From: Brevundimonas pondensis
GTDB taxonomy: Bacteria > Pseudomonadota > Alphaproteobacteria > Caulobacterales > Caulobacteraceae
Assembly (NCBI RefSeq): GCF_017487345.1
Contig: NZ_CP062006.1
Span: 310,001-374,000, forward strand
Reading direction: 5' to 3'
DNA: 64,000 nucleotides
Shown here: piece after piece, positions 48,959-61,053 of the stretch
Position numbering within the stretch: the stretch's first letter is position 1
How the letters are laid out: every line of letters starts with the position of its first letter
Notes under the pieces: model-generated
What the model saw: only the letters and a program-made list of their open reading frames with translations
Told to the model about the DNA's origin: nothing
Database searches by the model: none
Program-made: the position numbers and the translations under genes

Positions 48959-50143
48959 ATGGCCGATTTGGAGACGTTCCGCGCCGAGACGCGCGCCTGG
49001 CTGGAGGCCTACTGCCCGCCGGAGGTGCGCGGTCCGCGCGACGGCGACGAGGACTATGTCTGGGGCGGCCGCAACGCCGTGTTCAAGACGCCCGCGCACA
49101 AGCTCTGGCTGGACCGCATGGCCGAACGCGGCTGGACCGCCCCGGAATGGCCCAGCGAATACGGCGGCGGCGGGTTGTCCCGTGAAGAGGCCAAGGTGCT
49201 GGCCTCGGAGATGCGCCGCATCAAGGCGCAGATGCCTCTGGCCAGCTTCGGTATCTGGATGCTGGGTCCGGCCCTGCTGGCCTTCGGGACCGAGGAACAG
49301 AAGCAGCGCTTCCTGCCCCCGATTGTGCGCGGCGAGATCCGCTGGTGTCAGGGCTATTCCGAGCCCGGTTCCGGCTCCGACCTCGCCTCGATCCAGACCC
49401 GCGCAGAGGATCGCGGCGACCACTGGATCGTCAACGGCCAGAAAGTCTGGACCTCCTACGCCGACAAGGCCGACTGGATCTTCTGTCTGGTCCGCACCGA
49501 CCCCGAGGCGCCCAAGCATCTGGGCATCAGCTTCGTCCTGTTCGACATGGCGACGCCGGGCGTCAGCACCCGCCCCATCACCCTGATTTCGGGCAAGTCG
49601 CCCTTCTGCGAGACCTTTTTCGACGACGTCCGGGTGGAAAAAGAGAACCTGATCGGGACGCTGAACCGCGGCTGGGACGTGGCCAAGGCCCTGCTGGCCC
49701 ACGAGCGGACCATGATCGGCGCCATGGGCGACACCGGCGTCGGTCGTCCCTTGGGCCAGGTCGCGACGGACGCCTTGGGCGTGGACGAGGCCGGGCGTCT
49801 GGATGAACCCCTGCTTCGCGCCCGCATCGCCGACTACGATATCGACGCCGCCGCCTTCCGTCTGGCCATGGAGCGGGTGGGCGATCAGGTGAAGGCCAAG
49901 CAGGCCCATCCGGCCATCGCCTCCATGCTGAAATACTACGGCTCGGAACTGAACAAACGCCGCCACGAACTGGCCATGGCGGCGGGCGGCTCGGACGCCC
50001 TGGAATGGGAGGGCGACCGCTCGAAGGAAGGCCAGGCCGCCCGCGACTGGCTGCGCACCAAGGCCAACTCCATCGAGGGCGGCACCAGCGAAATTCAGCT
50101 GAACATCATCGCCAAACACCTGCTGCAACTGCCGGGAGCGTGA
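48959..50143 (+). CDS. Acyl-CoA dehydrogenase
   Basis: This 394-residue FAD enzyme has the N-terminal helical domain, then WCQGYSEPGSGSDLASIQTR (FAD/acyl-CoA-binding beta domain) and HWIVNGQKVWTSYADKADW. The C-terminal helical domain has NSIEGGTSEIQLNIIAKHLL, near the usual catalytic-base region. It oxidises acyl-CoA to enoyl-CoA, electrons passing to ETF. Followed by a second family member; pairs like this often act together as heteromers in steroid or branched-acid degradation. Confidence 0.92.
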   Translation: MADLETFRAETRAWLEAYCPPEVRGPRDGDEDYVWGGRNAVFKTPAHKLWLDRMAERGWTAPEWPSEYGGGGLSREEAKVLASEMRRIKAQMPLASFGIWMLGPALLAFGTEEQKQRFLPPIVRGEIRWCQGYSEPGSGSDLASIQTRAEDRGDHWIVNGQKVWTSYADKADWIFCLVRTDPEAPKHLGISFVLFDMATPGVSTRPITLISGKSPFCETFFDDVRVEKENLIGTLNRGWDVAKALLAHERTMIGAMGDTGVGRPLGQVATDALGVDEAGRLDEPLLRARIADYDIDAAAFRLAMERVGDQVKAKQAHPAIASMLKYYGSELNKRRHELAMAAGGSDALEWEGDRSKEGQAARDWLRTKANSIEGGTSEIQLNIIAKHLLQLPGA

Positions 50144-50155
50144 CGCCACGCCCGC

Positions 50156-50255
50156 CGTCATCCTCGGGCCTGACCCGAGGATCGAGGGTTGCGCCGGACC
50201 GGACGCCGCCCGCTCGCCCCAACGCCCGATGCCCGGATCAAGTCCGGGCATGACG
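50156..50255. repeat. Paired-hairpin intergenic repeat (palindromic unit pair)
   Basis: Two perfect hairpins, ATCCTCGGG/CCCGAGGAT (50160-50182) and ATGCCCGGA/TCCGGGCAT (50229-50251), enclosed by CGTCAT/ATGACG. Such paired palindromic units are widespread in alphaproteobacterial intergenic regions. It separates the two acyl-CoA dehydrogenase genes and may shape their mRNA. Confidence 0.65.
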
Positions 50256-50272
50256 AAGAGAAAGTAGGATTG

Positions 50273-51391
50273 ATGCCCCTGATCCTGACCGAAGAGCAGA
50301 CCATGCTTCAGGACGCCGCTGACGGCTTCCTGAATGAACACGCGCCCATCGCCCACCTGCGCCAGCTGCGCGACAGCCGCGACCCGGACGGCGTCTCGCG
50401 CGACTTGTGGCGTGCCTTCGGCGAGATGGGTTTCGCCGGCGTCGTCATCCCCGAGGAAGACGGCGGCTCGGGCCTCGGCGCCGTCGAGGCGGGCGTCATC
50501 GCCGAAAGCCTGGGTCGCACCCTGACGCCCTCGCCCTTCATGGGCTCGTCGGTGCTGGCGGCAAGCGTGCTGAAGGCGGCGGGATCAGAGACGCAGAAGG
50601 CCTGGCTGGGCAGGATCGCCGCGGGCGAGGCCATCCTCAGCCTCGCCGTCGATGAAGGCCCCAAGCACGCCCCCGCCAAGATCGCCACGCGCGCCGAACG
50701 GTCCGGCAACGGCTTCAGACTGAACGGCGCCAAGGGCTTCGTCCTGGACGGCCACGTCGCCGACGCCCTGATTGTCGCCGCGCAGACAGATGACGGCCTG
50801 ACCCTCTTCCTGATCAATCCGCAGACGCCCGGCGTCGCCGTCGAACGCACCGTCATGGTCGACGCCCACAACGCCGCCCGCGTCACCCTGACCGACGTGG
50901 TTGTGGACGCTGACGCCGTCATCGGCGCCGTGGGCGAGGGGCAGGGGCCGCTGGACGCCGCCCTGGTTCTGGGCCGCGCCTGCGCCGCCGCCTCTCTGGT
51001 CGGGGCGGGGGATCAGGCTTTCAAGGTGACGCTGGAATACCTGCGCACCCGCAAGCAGTTCGGCAAGCTGATCGGCGAGTTCCAGGCCCTGCAGCACCGC
51101 GCCGCCCACCTGTTCACCGAGCTGGAACTGGCCAAGGCCGCGACCCTGGCTGCCCTTCAAGCCATCGACGCGGGCCGCCCCGACGCCGAGCAGGCCGCCG
51201 GGATCGCCAAGGCCAAGGCCGGCCGCGTCGCCGAACTGGCGGTGCAGGAGGCGGTCCAGATGCACGGCGGCGTCGGCATGACCGACGAGTTCGACGTCGG
51301 CCTGTTCATGAAGCGCGTCCGCGTCCTGAACGAACTGCTGGGCGACGCGGGCTTCCACGCCGAACGACTGGCGCAGGCGCAGGGGTTCTAA
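50273..51391 (+). CDS. Acyl-CoA dehydrogenase (second, partner subunit-like)
   Basis: This 372-residue protein has the same fold as its neighbour but with divergent landmarks: MGFAGVVIPEEDGGSGLGAV, LNGAKGFVLDGHVADALIV, YLRTRKQFGKLIGEFQALQH and VQMHGGVGMTDEFDVGLFMK. The QMHGGxG motif marks the C-terminal domain. ATP-independent FAD dehydrogenase. It may form an alpha2-beta2 pair with the upstream enzyme, as in bacterial sterol-degrading dehydrogenases (inference). Confidence 0.9.
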   Translation: MPLILTEEQTMLQDAADGFLNEHAPIAHLRQLRDSRDPDGVSRDLWRAFGEMGFAGVVIPEEDGGSGLGAVEAGVIAESLGRTLTPSPFMGSSVLAASVLKAAGSETQKAWLGRIAAGEAILSLAVDEGPKHAPAKIATRAERSGNGFRLNGAKGFVLDGHVADALIVAAQTDDGLTLFLINPQTPGVAVERTVMVDAHNAARVTLTDVVVDADAVIGAVGEGQGPLDAALVLGRACAAASLVGAGDQAFKVTLEYLRTRKQFGKLIGEFQALQHRAAHLFTELELAKAATLAALQAIDAGRPDAEQAAGIAKAKAGRVAELAVQEAVQMHGGVGMTDEFDVGLFMKRVRVLNELLGDAGFHAERLAQAQGF

Positions 51392-51394
51392 ATT

Positions 51395-51872
51395 CCTTCT
51401 CCCCTTGAGGGAGAAGGTGGCCTGCGGAGCAGGTCGGATGAGGGGTGTCAGCGCAGGGGCTCGCCATGGAGAAACCGTCCGACCGAAACCGCGCCTTCGC
51501 CCGCCGATCACGCGGGGCGATGACCGACACCGAGACAGAACTCTGGCGGGTTGCTCCGCGACCGACGACTGCACGGCATCAAGTTCCGACGGCAGGTCCT
51601 CATCGGCCCCTACGTCGCCGACTTCGCCTGTCATGCGCTGAAGCTGGTCATCGAGGCTGACGGGGGTGTCCATCGTCTGCGCGAGGAAGCGGATGCGAAC
51701 CGTGACGCCTGGCTGGCCGAGGCGGGCTATACGGTTTGCGCTTCGACAACGCGATGATCCTGAGGAACCCGAACCTCGTGTTCGAGGCGATACGCGAACA
51801 TATTCAACGGTGCCGCTCACACCCCTCATCCGTCTCGCTGCGCGAGCCACCTTCTCCCTCAAGGGGAGAAGG
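51395..51872. mobile_element. DUF559 element with 59-bp terminal inverted repeats
   Basis: The ends 51395-51453 and 51814-51872 are inverted copies; both carry CCTTCTCCCCTTGAGGGAGA and CGGATGAGGGGTGT. The outer 27 bp are identical; the inner part differs at a handful of positions. Between them lies a broken DUF559 gene. The arrangement, a small nuclease-like gene enclosed by a dispersed hairpin repeat, looks like a mobile unit. No target-site duplication is obvious. It accounts for the 570-bp stretch between two intact genes. Confidence 0.65.
51466..51813 (+). pseudogene. Broken DUF559 (Vsr-like endonuclease fold) gene
   Basis: Translation in three successive frames gives a nearly full DUF559 protein: ATG at 51466 with RGAMTDTETELWR in frame one; then LLRDRRLHGIKFRRQVLIGP and YVADFACHALKLVIEADGGV in frame two, then EADANRDAWLAEAGY; then RFDNAMILRNPNLVFEAIRE in frame three. 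The breaks are a +1 shift near 51550 and a loss of one base near 51743. The PD-(D/E)XK-type core is otherwise preserved, so the decay is recent. Confidence 0.8.
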
Positions 51873-51961
51873 ATGATGGGTTTGATCCAGGGCAAAGCTG
51901 AGCCGGGCCGGGGTGACGCATCGGTCTCGCCCGGCTAAACCTCCCGCAAGGGAGAAACCAT

Positions 51962-53257
51962 ATGACGCGATCCAACGCGCCCGCCTATCAGACCGGCTTC
52001 GCCAACCATTTCGCCACCGAGGCCGTGGAGGGCGCCCTGCCGGTGGGCCGCAACTCGCCGCAGCGCCCGGCCCTGGGCCTCTATGCCGAGCAGCTGTCGG
52101 GCGCCGCCTTCACCGCCCCGCGCGACCATAATCTGCGCAGCTGGCTCTATCGTCTGCGGCCCTCGGCCCAGCATGGGCCCTATCAGCCCTTCGCGCAGGG
52201 CCGCGTGCGCTCCGGCCCCTTCACCGAGACCCCGCCCAATCCCAACCGCATGCGTTGGGACCCCTTGACCATGCCGGATCAGCCGACCGACTGGGTCGAG
52301 GGCCTGACCACCTATGGCGGCAACGGCGACGCCGATTCCGGCGTGGGCGTGGGCGTCCACCTCTATGTCGCCAACCGCTCGATGGTCGATCGCGTCTTCT
52401 ATTCCGCCGACGGCGAGCTGCTGATCGTGCCGCAGCAGGGGGCGCAGCGCTTCGTCACCGAGATGGGGGTGATCGAGGCGGGGCCGGGCCACGTCGTCGT
52501 CATCCCGCGCGGCGTGCGCTTCCGTGTGGAAGTCGATGGAGAAGTCCGCGGCTATGTTTGCGAGAACTACGGTTCGCCCTTCCGTCTGCCGGACCTCGGC
52601 CCCATCGGCTCCAACGGCCTGGCCAATCCGCGCGACTTCGAAACCCCGGTCGCCTGGTTCGAGGACGTGGATCGCCCGACCGAGTGCGTTCAGAAATACG
52701 GCGGCCTGCTGTGGGCCACGACCTTCGATCACAGCCCGCTGGACGTGGTCGGCTGGCACGGCAACTACGCCCCCTATCGCTATGACACGGCGCGGTTCAA
52801 CACCATCGGTACGGTCAGCTTCGACCACCCGGACCCGTCGATCTTCACCGTTCTGACGAGCCCGTCGGACACGCCCGGCACGGCCAACTGCGACTTCGTC
52901 ATCTTCCCGCCGCGCTGGATGGTGGCCGAGAACACCTTCCGTCCGCCGTGGTTCCATCGCAACGTCATGAGCGAGTTCATGGGGCTGATCTTTGGCGAAT
53001 ACGACGCCAAGGCGGGCGGCTTCGCCCCCGGCGGCGCCAGTCTCCACAACCGCATGAGCGGTCACGGCCCGGATCAGGCCAGCTGGAACGGCGCGACCCA
53101 GGCCGATCTCAAGCCGATGAAGATCGAGAACACCCTGGCCTTCATGTTCGAGACCCGGATGCCCATCCGCACCACGGCCTGGGCCGAGAAGACGCCGCTG
53201 ATGCAGCTCGACTACGACGACTGCTGGACCGGGTTTGAAAAAGGAAAGGTCGGATGA
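51962..53257 (+). CDS. hmgA: Homogentisate 1,2-dioxygenase
   Basis: This 431-residue protein has the conserved start [59 protein letters not shown] (Fe-binding His/Glu) and [17 protein letters not shown]. The enzyme opens homogentisate to maleylacetoacetate in tyrosine/phenylalanine catabolism. No other hmg genes follow in the window. Its stop overlaps the following lipoprotein start by ATGA. Confidence 0.97.
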   Translation: MTRSNAPAYQTGFANHFATEAVEGALPVGRNSPQRPALGLYAEQLSGAAFTAPRDHNLRSWLYRLRPSAQHGPYQPFAQGRVRSGPFTETPPNPNRMRWDPLTMPDQPTDWVEGLTTYGGNGDADSGVGVGVHLYVANRSMVDRVFYSADGELLIVPQQGAQRFVTEMGVIEAGPGHVVVIPRGVRFRVEVDGEVRGYVCENYGSPFRLPDLGPIGSNGLANPRDFETPVAWFEDVDRPTECVQKYGGLLWATTFDHSPLDVVGWHGNYAPYRYDTARFNTIGTVSFDHPDPSIFTVLTSPSDTPGTANCDFVIFPPRWMVAENTFRPPWFHRNVMSEFMGLIFGEYDAKAGGFAPGGASLHNRMSGHGPDQASWNGATQADLKPMKIENTLAFMFETRMPIRTTAWAEKTPLMQLDYDDCWTGFEKGKVG

Positions 53258-53643
53258 AGCTGAAAGCTGTTCTGCTGGCGGCGGGCCTTGCCCTGGCCGC
53301 CTGTTCGCCGGCCCCGGCGCCTGAACCGGTGGTCCCGACGCCCGCCGAGGCCCCCGAGCCGCCGCCGACCATGAGCATCAGCACCTCGTCCTGCTCGTCG
53401 CGGGGCGGGCAGATGCAGCAGGTCGGACGGGCGCAGACCTGGCAGTGCGTGGTCAACTACGCCGACGCGGGCAAGCGCTGCACCGACGCCTCGCAATGCG
53501 AAGGCCAGTGCGAGATCGCGGGCAACAGCGGCGTCGCGCCGGGCGCCCGCGCGGTCGGTCAATGTCAGGCCGACAGCAACCGCTTCGGCTGCCGCACCAC
53601 CGTCAAGGACGGCAAGGCCGAGGCCACCCTCTGCATCGACTGA
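53254..53643 (+). CDS. Cysteine-rich lipoprotein
   Basis: A 129-residue protein with a lipobox [10 protein letters not shown] (acylated Cys about residue 17), a Pro/Glu-rich linker to about residue 40 and a Cys-rich domain with some eight cysteines ([48 protein letters not shown]). The spaced Cys pairs suggest several disulfides. Translationally coupled to hmgA. Function unknown; the sorting signal is read from sequence only. Confidence 0.8.
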   Translation: MKLKAVLLAAGLALAACSPAPAPEPVVPTPAEAPEPPPTMSISTSSCSSRGGQMQQVGRAQTWQCVVNYADAGKRCTDASQCEGQCEIAGNSGVAPGARAVGQCQADSNRFGCRTTVKDGKAEATLCID

Positions 53644-53664
53644 GATGAAGACGCGAGGCGGGCG

Positions 53665-54633
53665 TCAGCCCGCCTCGTTGAACGCCACCCGCGCGGCGCC
53701 CAGCAGGGCGGCCTGCTTGTGCAGGATCACCTTGGTCGGGATGGCCTGCATATAGGGCTGGAACCGGCCCTTGCGCTCGAAGCGGGTGCGGAAGGGGCTG
53801 GCCTTGAGGAAGGGCAGGATACGCGGGGCGATACCGCCGGCGATATAGACCCCGCCGCGCGCCCCGGTGGTCAGGGCGATGTCCCCGGCCACGGCGCCCA
53901 GGATGGCGCAGAAGCGGGCCAGGGTGGCGCCGCACGGGCTGTTGGGGTCCTTCATCGCCGTCTCGGTGATCTCGGCGGGATCCTCGATGTGCGTCTCGCG
54001 CCCGTCGATCTCGGCCAGGGCGCGGTGCATGTTCAGCAGGCCCGGCCCGCAGATCAGGCGCTCGATCGACACCCGATCATAGCGTCGGCGCAGGATACGC
54101 AGGATCTCGTCCTCGACCGGATCGCCGGGCGGGAAACAGGCGTGACCGCCCTCGCTGGGCATGGCCATCTCCTTGCCGTGGGCGTCGCGCACCAGGGCCG
54201 AGACGCCGAAGCCGGTGCCGGGGCCCAGCACCGCCACCGTGGCGTGCGGGTCGCCGTCCACGGGTCCGCCCAGCGAGGCCAGCTGGTCCTCCGGCACGAT
54301 GGGCGCGCCCCAGGCCAGGGCCTCGAAGTCGTTGATCAGCTTGACGGGGTTCAGGCCCAGGGTCTGAAGCTCGCCTTCCGACACCCGCCACGGCGAGTTG
54401 GTCAGGTCGATCTCGCCGTCCGTCACCGGTCCGGCCACGGCGATGACGCCGCCGGTCGGCTTGATGTCGCAGCCGTCGAGGAAGGCCTTCACCCCGCCGA
54501 GGAAGGTGGGGTGCTCCGAGGCCGGGAAGCTCTCATGGTGCTCCAGAACCGGGCGGCCGTCGACCATGCGGGTCAGGGCGAAGCGGGCGTTGGTGCCGCC
54601 GACGTCGCCGACGAGGAGGATCTTGTCATTCAT
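53665..54633 (-). CDS. glk: Glucokinase
   Basis: This 322-residue protein has the ATP-binding LLVGDVGGTNARFAL start, sugar-binding NDFEALAWG (catalytic Asp) and a second glycine-rich TGARGGVYIAGGIAPRILPF. Hexokinase/ROK-type glucokinase of the Glk family. Converts glucose to glucose-6-phosphate. Last gene of the zwf-pgl-edd-glk operon. Confidence 0.93.
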   Translation of the reverse strand: MNDKILLVGDVGGTNARFALTRMVDGRPVLEHHESFPASEHPTFLGGVKAFLDGCDIKPTGGVIAVAGPVTDGEIDLTNSPWRVSEGELQTLGLNPVKLINDFEALAWGAPIVPEDQLASLGGPVDGDPHATVAVLGPGTGFGVSALVRDAHGKEMAMPSEGGHACFPPGDPVEDEILRILRRRYDRVSIERLICGPGLLNMHRALAEIDGRETHIEDPAEITETAMKDPNSPCGATLARFCAILGAVAGDIALTTGARGGVYIAGGIAPRILPFLKASPFRTRFERKGRFQPYMQAIPTKVILHKQAALLGAARVAFNEAG

Positions 54634-54662
54634 GGGTCGTTTCCTGCGCTCGGTTGGGCGGA

Positions 54663-56552
54663 TCAGGCGTCCACCGTCCGGTCGACGAAGTTGGGGTTGG
54701 GCGGGGTGTCTGTATGGCCGCCGACCCCGGCGGGCACGGCGAAGCAGACGGTCGCGCCCTGCTCGGCTGTCGTCACCACATGGCGGAAGGCCCCGAACAG
54801 TTCGCGGCCATAGCCCCAGGACGCGCCCTCGGCGTTGGCGGTCGAACGGACGGCCAGGGGGCGCGCGGTCAGATCGGCCACGCCTACCGTGGTCAGCACC
54901 CCGGCCTCGGCGTCCAGACGGATGATGTCGCCGTCGCGCACATGGGCCAGAGGGCCGCCGGCCAGGGCCTCGGGCGAGACGTGGATGGCGGCGGGGGTCT
55001 TGCCGCTGGCGCCCGACATGCGGCCGTCGGTGACGAAGGCGACCTTGAAGCCCTTGTCCTGCAAGACGCTGAGCGCCGGCGACAGGGAGTGCAGTTCCGG
55101 CATGCCGTTGGCCTTCGGGCCCTGGAAGCGCAGCACCAACACCACGTCGCGGTTCAGCTTGCCGTCCTTGAAGGCCTGCAAGGCGTCTTCCTGGGTCTCG
55201 AACACGGCGGCGGGGGCCTCGACGATGCGGTTCTCGGGCTTGACCGCGGAGATCTTGATCACCGCCCGGCCCAGGTCGCCTTGCACCAGCCGCAAACCGC
55301 CCTCGCGGTCGAAGGGATCGGAGGCGGGGCGCAGAATGTCGCGGTCCAGACTTTCCGACACGCCGTCGCGCCAGACCAGTTCCCCGTCGATCAGCGACGG
55401 CTCCTGGAAATAGGCCTCGATGCCCTGACCCATGACGGTCACGACGTCGGTGTGGATATTGCCCGCCTGCGCCAGCTCACGCGCCACAAAGGCCACGCCG
55501 CCTGCAGCCTGGAAGGCGTTCACGTCGGCCGAGCCGTTGGGATAGACCCGCGCAAGCAGCGGCGTCACCGAAGACAGCTGGTCCATGTCGGTCCAGTCGA
55601 TCAGCACCCCGGCCGCCCGCGCCATGGCGACCAGATGGATGGCATGGTTGGTCGATCCGCCGGTGGCCAGCAGGGCCACGATCATGTTGACGATCGACTT
55701 CTCGCTGATGACGTCGGCCATGCGGCTCTCGCCCGAGCGGGCCAGTTCGACGGCGCGCTTGGCGGCGGCGGCGGTCAAGGCGTCGCGCAGACCCGTCTCC
55801 GGATGGACGAAGGCGGTCGAGGGCAGATGCAGCCCGCCCAGCTCCATCATCATCTGGTTGGAGTTGGCCGTGCCGTAGAAGGTGCAGGTGCCGGGCGAGT
55901 GATAGCTGCCGATCTCGCTGGCCAGCAGGGTGGTGCGATCCACCAGGCCTTGCGCGTATTCGGCGCGGACACGGGCCTTTTCGGCGTTGGGAATGCCCGA
56001 CGGCATCGGCCCCGCTGGCGCGAAGACGACCGGCAGGTGCCCGAACGCCAGGGCCCCCATGAACAGACCCGGCACGATCTTGTCGCAGACGCCGAGCATC
56101 ATGGCGGCGTCAAAGGCGTCGTGGGTCAGGGCCACGCCCGTCGCCATGGCGATGGCGTCACGACTGAACAGCGACAGCTCCATGCCTGGGCGGCCTTGGG
56201 TGACGCCGTCGCACATGGCCGGGGTTCCGCCGGCCACCTGGGCCGTGGCGCCGACCTCACGCACCGCCTTGCGGATCACGTTGGGGAAGCGCTCGAACGG
56301 CTGATGCGCCGACAGCATGTCGTTGTAGGCGGTGACCACGCCGACATTGGGCTTGGACCCGTCCATGGCCGTCAGCTTGTCGGCGATGGTCTGGCCGGCA
56401 AACGCATGCGCCCAGTTGGCGCAGCTCAGCTTGGCCCGTCCGGCGCCGCTGTCGCGGGCGGCGTCCATGCGGCGCAGATAGTCGGCGCGGGTCGCCTTGC
56501 TGCGTTCGGTGATGCGGGCGGTGACTTCCGCCACCACAGGATTGAGCGCCAT
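54663..56552 (-). CDS. edd: 6-phosphogluconate dehydratase
   Basis: This 629-residue protein has the IlvD/Edd-family motifs [68 protein letters not shown] and [20 protein letters not shown], with the Cys residues that hold the iron-sulfur cluster. It dehydrates 6-phosphogluconate to KDPG. The ATG at 56552 overlaps the pgl stop; upstream codons belong to pgl. First dedicated Entner-Doudoroff enzyme. Confidence 0.96.
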   Translation of the reverse strand: MALNPVVAEVTARITERSKATRADYLRRMDAARDSGAGRAKLSCANWAHAFAGQTIADKLTAMDGSKPNVGVVTAYNDMLSAHQPFERFPNVIRKAVREVGATAQVAGGTPAMCDGVTQGRPGMELSLFSRDAIAMATGVALTHDAFDAAMMLGVCDKIVPGLFMGALAFGHLPVVFAPAGPMPSGIPNAEKARVRAEYAQGLVDRTTLLASEIGSYHSPGTCTFYGTANSNQMMMELGGLHLPSTAFVHPETGLRDALTAAAAKRAVELARSGESRMADVISEKSIVNMIVALLATGGSTNHAIHLVAMARAAGVLIDWTDMDQLSSVTPLLARVYPNGSADVNAFQAAGGVAFVARELAQAGNIHTDVVTVMGQGIEAYFQEPSLIDGELVWRDGVSESLDRDILRPASDPFDREGGLRLVQGDLGRAVIKISAVKPENRIVEAPAAVFETQEDALQAFKDGKLNRDVVLVLRFQGPKANGMPELHSLSPALSVLQDKGFKVAFVTDGRMSGASGKTPAAIHVSPEALAGGPLAHVRDGDIIRLDAEAGVLTTVGVADLTARPLAVRSTANAEGASWGYGRELFGAFRHVVTTAEQGATVCFAVPAGVGGHTDTPPNPNFVDRTVDA

Positions 56553-57257
56553 CAGACAGCCTCCGTCCAAAGCACTTCGAGGGGAACCTTGGCCGCGATC
56601 ATTGCGGCGATGGGGTGGATGCGCGGATCGCCCGCCGCCTCGCGTTCGAACACGGCGCGCTTCTTCGCGCCGGTCAGGGCCAGGACCACGCGGCGGGCGG
56701 AAATCAGATAGGGCAGGTTGATCGACAGGCGTTCCTGCGGCGGGGCCATCCCGTCCCGGCCCGGCGGCACGCCATAGACGGCGGGCTTCAGGTTCGGCGT
56801 CAGCAGGGTCTTCAGTGTCGGGCTTTCGGGGAACATGGAACAGATATGCCCGTCCTCGCCCATGCCCAGCAGGACGGCGTCCAGACGCGCGTCGTCAGTC
56901 GCCAGCGCCTTCGACGCCTCGGCGGCGGCGCGGTCCACGGTGACCGAGGGCGCATAGAGCGGCAGGAAGCGCGCGGCGGCGGCGGGGCCGGTCAGCAGGG
57001 TCCGCTTCATCAGGGCCGCGTTCGAGTCCGGCGAGGTCTCGGGTACATAGCGTTCGTCCACCAGGGTCGCCGTGACCTTCGACCAATCCAGATCGGCTTG
57101 CGCCAACCGCGCATAGACGGGCGAGGGGGTCGATCCGCCCGCGCCGGCGAAGACCGCGCGGCCCTGGGCGGCGACGCCCTCGGTCAGGGCTTCGGCCAAT
57201 CGCGCGGCGGCGGCCTCGGCCCAGGCGGCGGCGTCGGGGAAGGTTTCGATGGCGGGA

Positions 57258-57265
<8 letters not shown>
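56552..57265 (-). CDS. pgl: 6-phosphogluconolactonase
   Basis: This 237-residue DevB-type lactonase has VFAGAGGSTPSPVYARLA, TLVDERYVPETSPDSNAALM, LLGMGEDGHICSMFPESPTL and LPYLISARRVVLALTGAKKR. It hydrolyses 6-phosphogluconolactone to 6-phosphogluconate. The start overlaps the end of zwf by 8 bp, and the stop overlaps edd. Confidence 0.94.
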
Positions 57266-58718
<1,453 letters not shown>

Positions 58719-58767
58719 TCGTCCCGTTCCTCCCTGGTCCCGACGCGCGGGATATTCGCCTCAAGGC

Positions 58768-59406
58768 CTAGGCTTCGGTCTTGGCCGCTTCCGCGCGCTT
58801 CGCCAAGACGACCAGTACGTCCTGAAACACCATGTTACGGGCATGGAGAAGGACGAGCAGGTGATAGATCAAATCCGCCGCCTCGCTGGCGAGTTCCGCT
58901 TCATCGCCCGCCGCGCCCGCCAGAGCCGTCTCCACGCCCTCCTCGCCGACCTTCTGGGCCGCGCGTTTGGGGCCCTGGGCGATCAGGCGCGCGGTCCAGC
59001 TGTCATTGGGATCGGCCTGGGCGCGAACCTGAATGGTGCGTTCCAGGCGGCCGATGCGGCCCAGCCCGGGCGCGTCCTCGTCGCCGAAGCAGCTGACGCG
59101 GTTCAGGTGACAGGCGTTGCCGACCGGGCGGACCTTTACCACCACGGCGTCGCCGTCGCAGTCGGGCGTTACCGAGACGACATTGAGGAAGTCGCCCGAG
59201 GTCTCGCCCTTGCGCCACCGCCCGCCGCGCGAGCGCGAGAAGAAGGTGGCTTGGCCGCTGTCCAGCGTCTCGCGCAGCGCCGCCTCGTCCATATAGGCCA
59301 GGGTCAGCACCTGCAGGGTGTCGGCGTCCTGCACCACGGCGGGGATCAGGCCGTCGCCCTTGGCGAAGTCGATCTTGGAAATGTCGAGGGTGTTGGCGAG
59401 GGTCAT
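58768..59406 (-). CDS. hisI: Bifunctional PRA-CH / PRA-PH (HisIE-like)
   Basis: In this 212-residue protein the N-terminal half is phosphoribosyl-AMP cyclohydrolase (WRKGETSGDFLNV, then DCDGDAVVVKVRPVGNACHL; metal Cys and His). The C-terminal half is the HisE-type pyrophosphohydrolase (QKVGEEGVETALAGAAGDEA, then EAADLIYHLLVLL). They catalyse two early steps of histidine synthesis. The start at 59406 (MTLANTLD) was chosen because the longer in-frame extension reads through the repeat element upstream. Confidence 0.93.
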   Translation of the reverse strand: MTLANTLDISKIDFAKGDGLIPAVVQDADTLQVLTLAYMDEAALRETLDSGQATFFSRSRGGRWRKGETSGDFLNVVSVTPDCDGDAVVVKVRPVGNACHLNRVSCFGDEDAPGLGRIGRLERTIQVRAQADPNDSWTARLIAQGPKRAAQKVGEEGVETALAGAAGDEAELASEAADLIYHLLVLLHARNMVFQDVLVVLAKRAEAAKTEA

Positions 59407-59415
59407 GCGTTTGAT

Positions 59416-59543
59416 CCGCTCATCCCCGCGGAGGCGGGGACCCAGGTTTGAGCCATCTGACGGACGGCGGCCTTGTTCGCGAAACCCAAGGCGTGGCGTT
59501 CGTCGCCAAAGCACTGGGTCCCCGCCTCCGCGGGGATGAGCGG
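59416..59543. repeat. Hairpin element with perfect 30-bp TIRs, copy 1 (between hisF and hisI)
   Basis: 59416-59445 (starting CCGCTCATCCCCGCGG) is the exact inverse of 59514-59543. The 68-bp interior differs from copy 2, apart from a GAGCCA near the left end and CCAAAG near the right. The unit fills almost the whole 148-bp hisF-hisI gap, whereas the other his junctions overlap. Confidence 0.82.
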
Positions 59544-59554
59544 GAAAAAGGAGG

Positions 59555-60318
<764 letters not shown>

Positions 60319-60322
<4 letters not shown>

Positions 60323-61053
60323 GACGCCACGGCCTTCAGCGCCTCAGCCACGGTGAATCGGCCCTCATAGATGGCCCGCCCGACGATGGCCCCGTCGCAG
60401 CCCAGATCGCGCGCGGCGGTCAGGTCGGCCAGCGACGCCACCCCGCCCGAGGCCTGGATCTTCAGTTCGGGCCGACGCGCCAGGGCTTCGCCCAGCAGGT
60501 CGAGATTGGGCCCGGTCAGGGCGCCGTCTCGGCCCACGTCGGTCATCAGCACATGGGTCAGCAGGTCGGACGGATAGCGCGCCAGCACGCTCCACAGATC
60601 GACCCCCGCCGACTGGGTCCAGCCCTTCAGCGCCGGCACCGGAACCCCGTCCTCATATTTCACGTCCAGCGCCAGGGTGATGCGCTCCGACCCGAACCGA
60701 TCCAGCCAGGCCAGCACCTCGTCGGACTTCGTCACAGCCAGCGACCCGACCACGACGCGGCTGACGCCCGCCTCCAGCAGACGCTCGACATCGGCCTCGG
60801 ACCGCACGCCGCCGCCCGACTGGATTTTGACCGCGACGGACCCCGCCAGCTCGCCGATCAGGCCGTGCTGCATGGCGCGCCCGGCCTCGGCGCCGTCCAG
60901 ATCGACGACGTGGACCCAGTCGGCCCCCTCAGCCGCGAAGGCCGCCAGACGCGCGGCCGGGACCTCGTCATAGCGGGTCACCTGATCGAACCGCCCGTGC
61001 ATCAGCCGCACGCAGACGCCGTCCTTCAGGTCGATGGCGGGATAGACGATCAT
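60319..61053 (-). CDS. hisA: Phosphoribosylformimino-AICAR-P isomerase
   Basis: This 244-residue (beta/alpha)8 barrel has the catalytic Asp8 in [18 protein letters not shown] and the second Asp in [10 protein letters not shown], with phosphate motifs [13 protein letters not shown] and [11 protein letters not shown]. Same fold as HisF. Coupled to hisH and hisF by 4-bp overlaps. Confidence 0.96.

Noticed and set aside
54654-56711. 685-codon plus-strand open frame opposite edd
   Set aside because: Antisense shadow of a well-conserved enzyme; His/Gly/Gln-rich composition typical of reverse-strand GC-rich frames.
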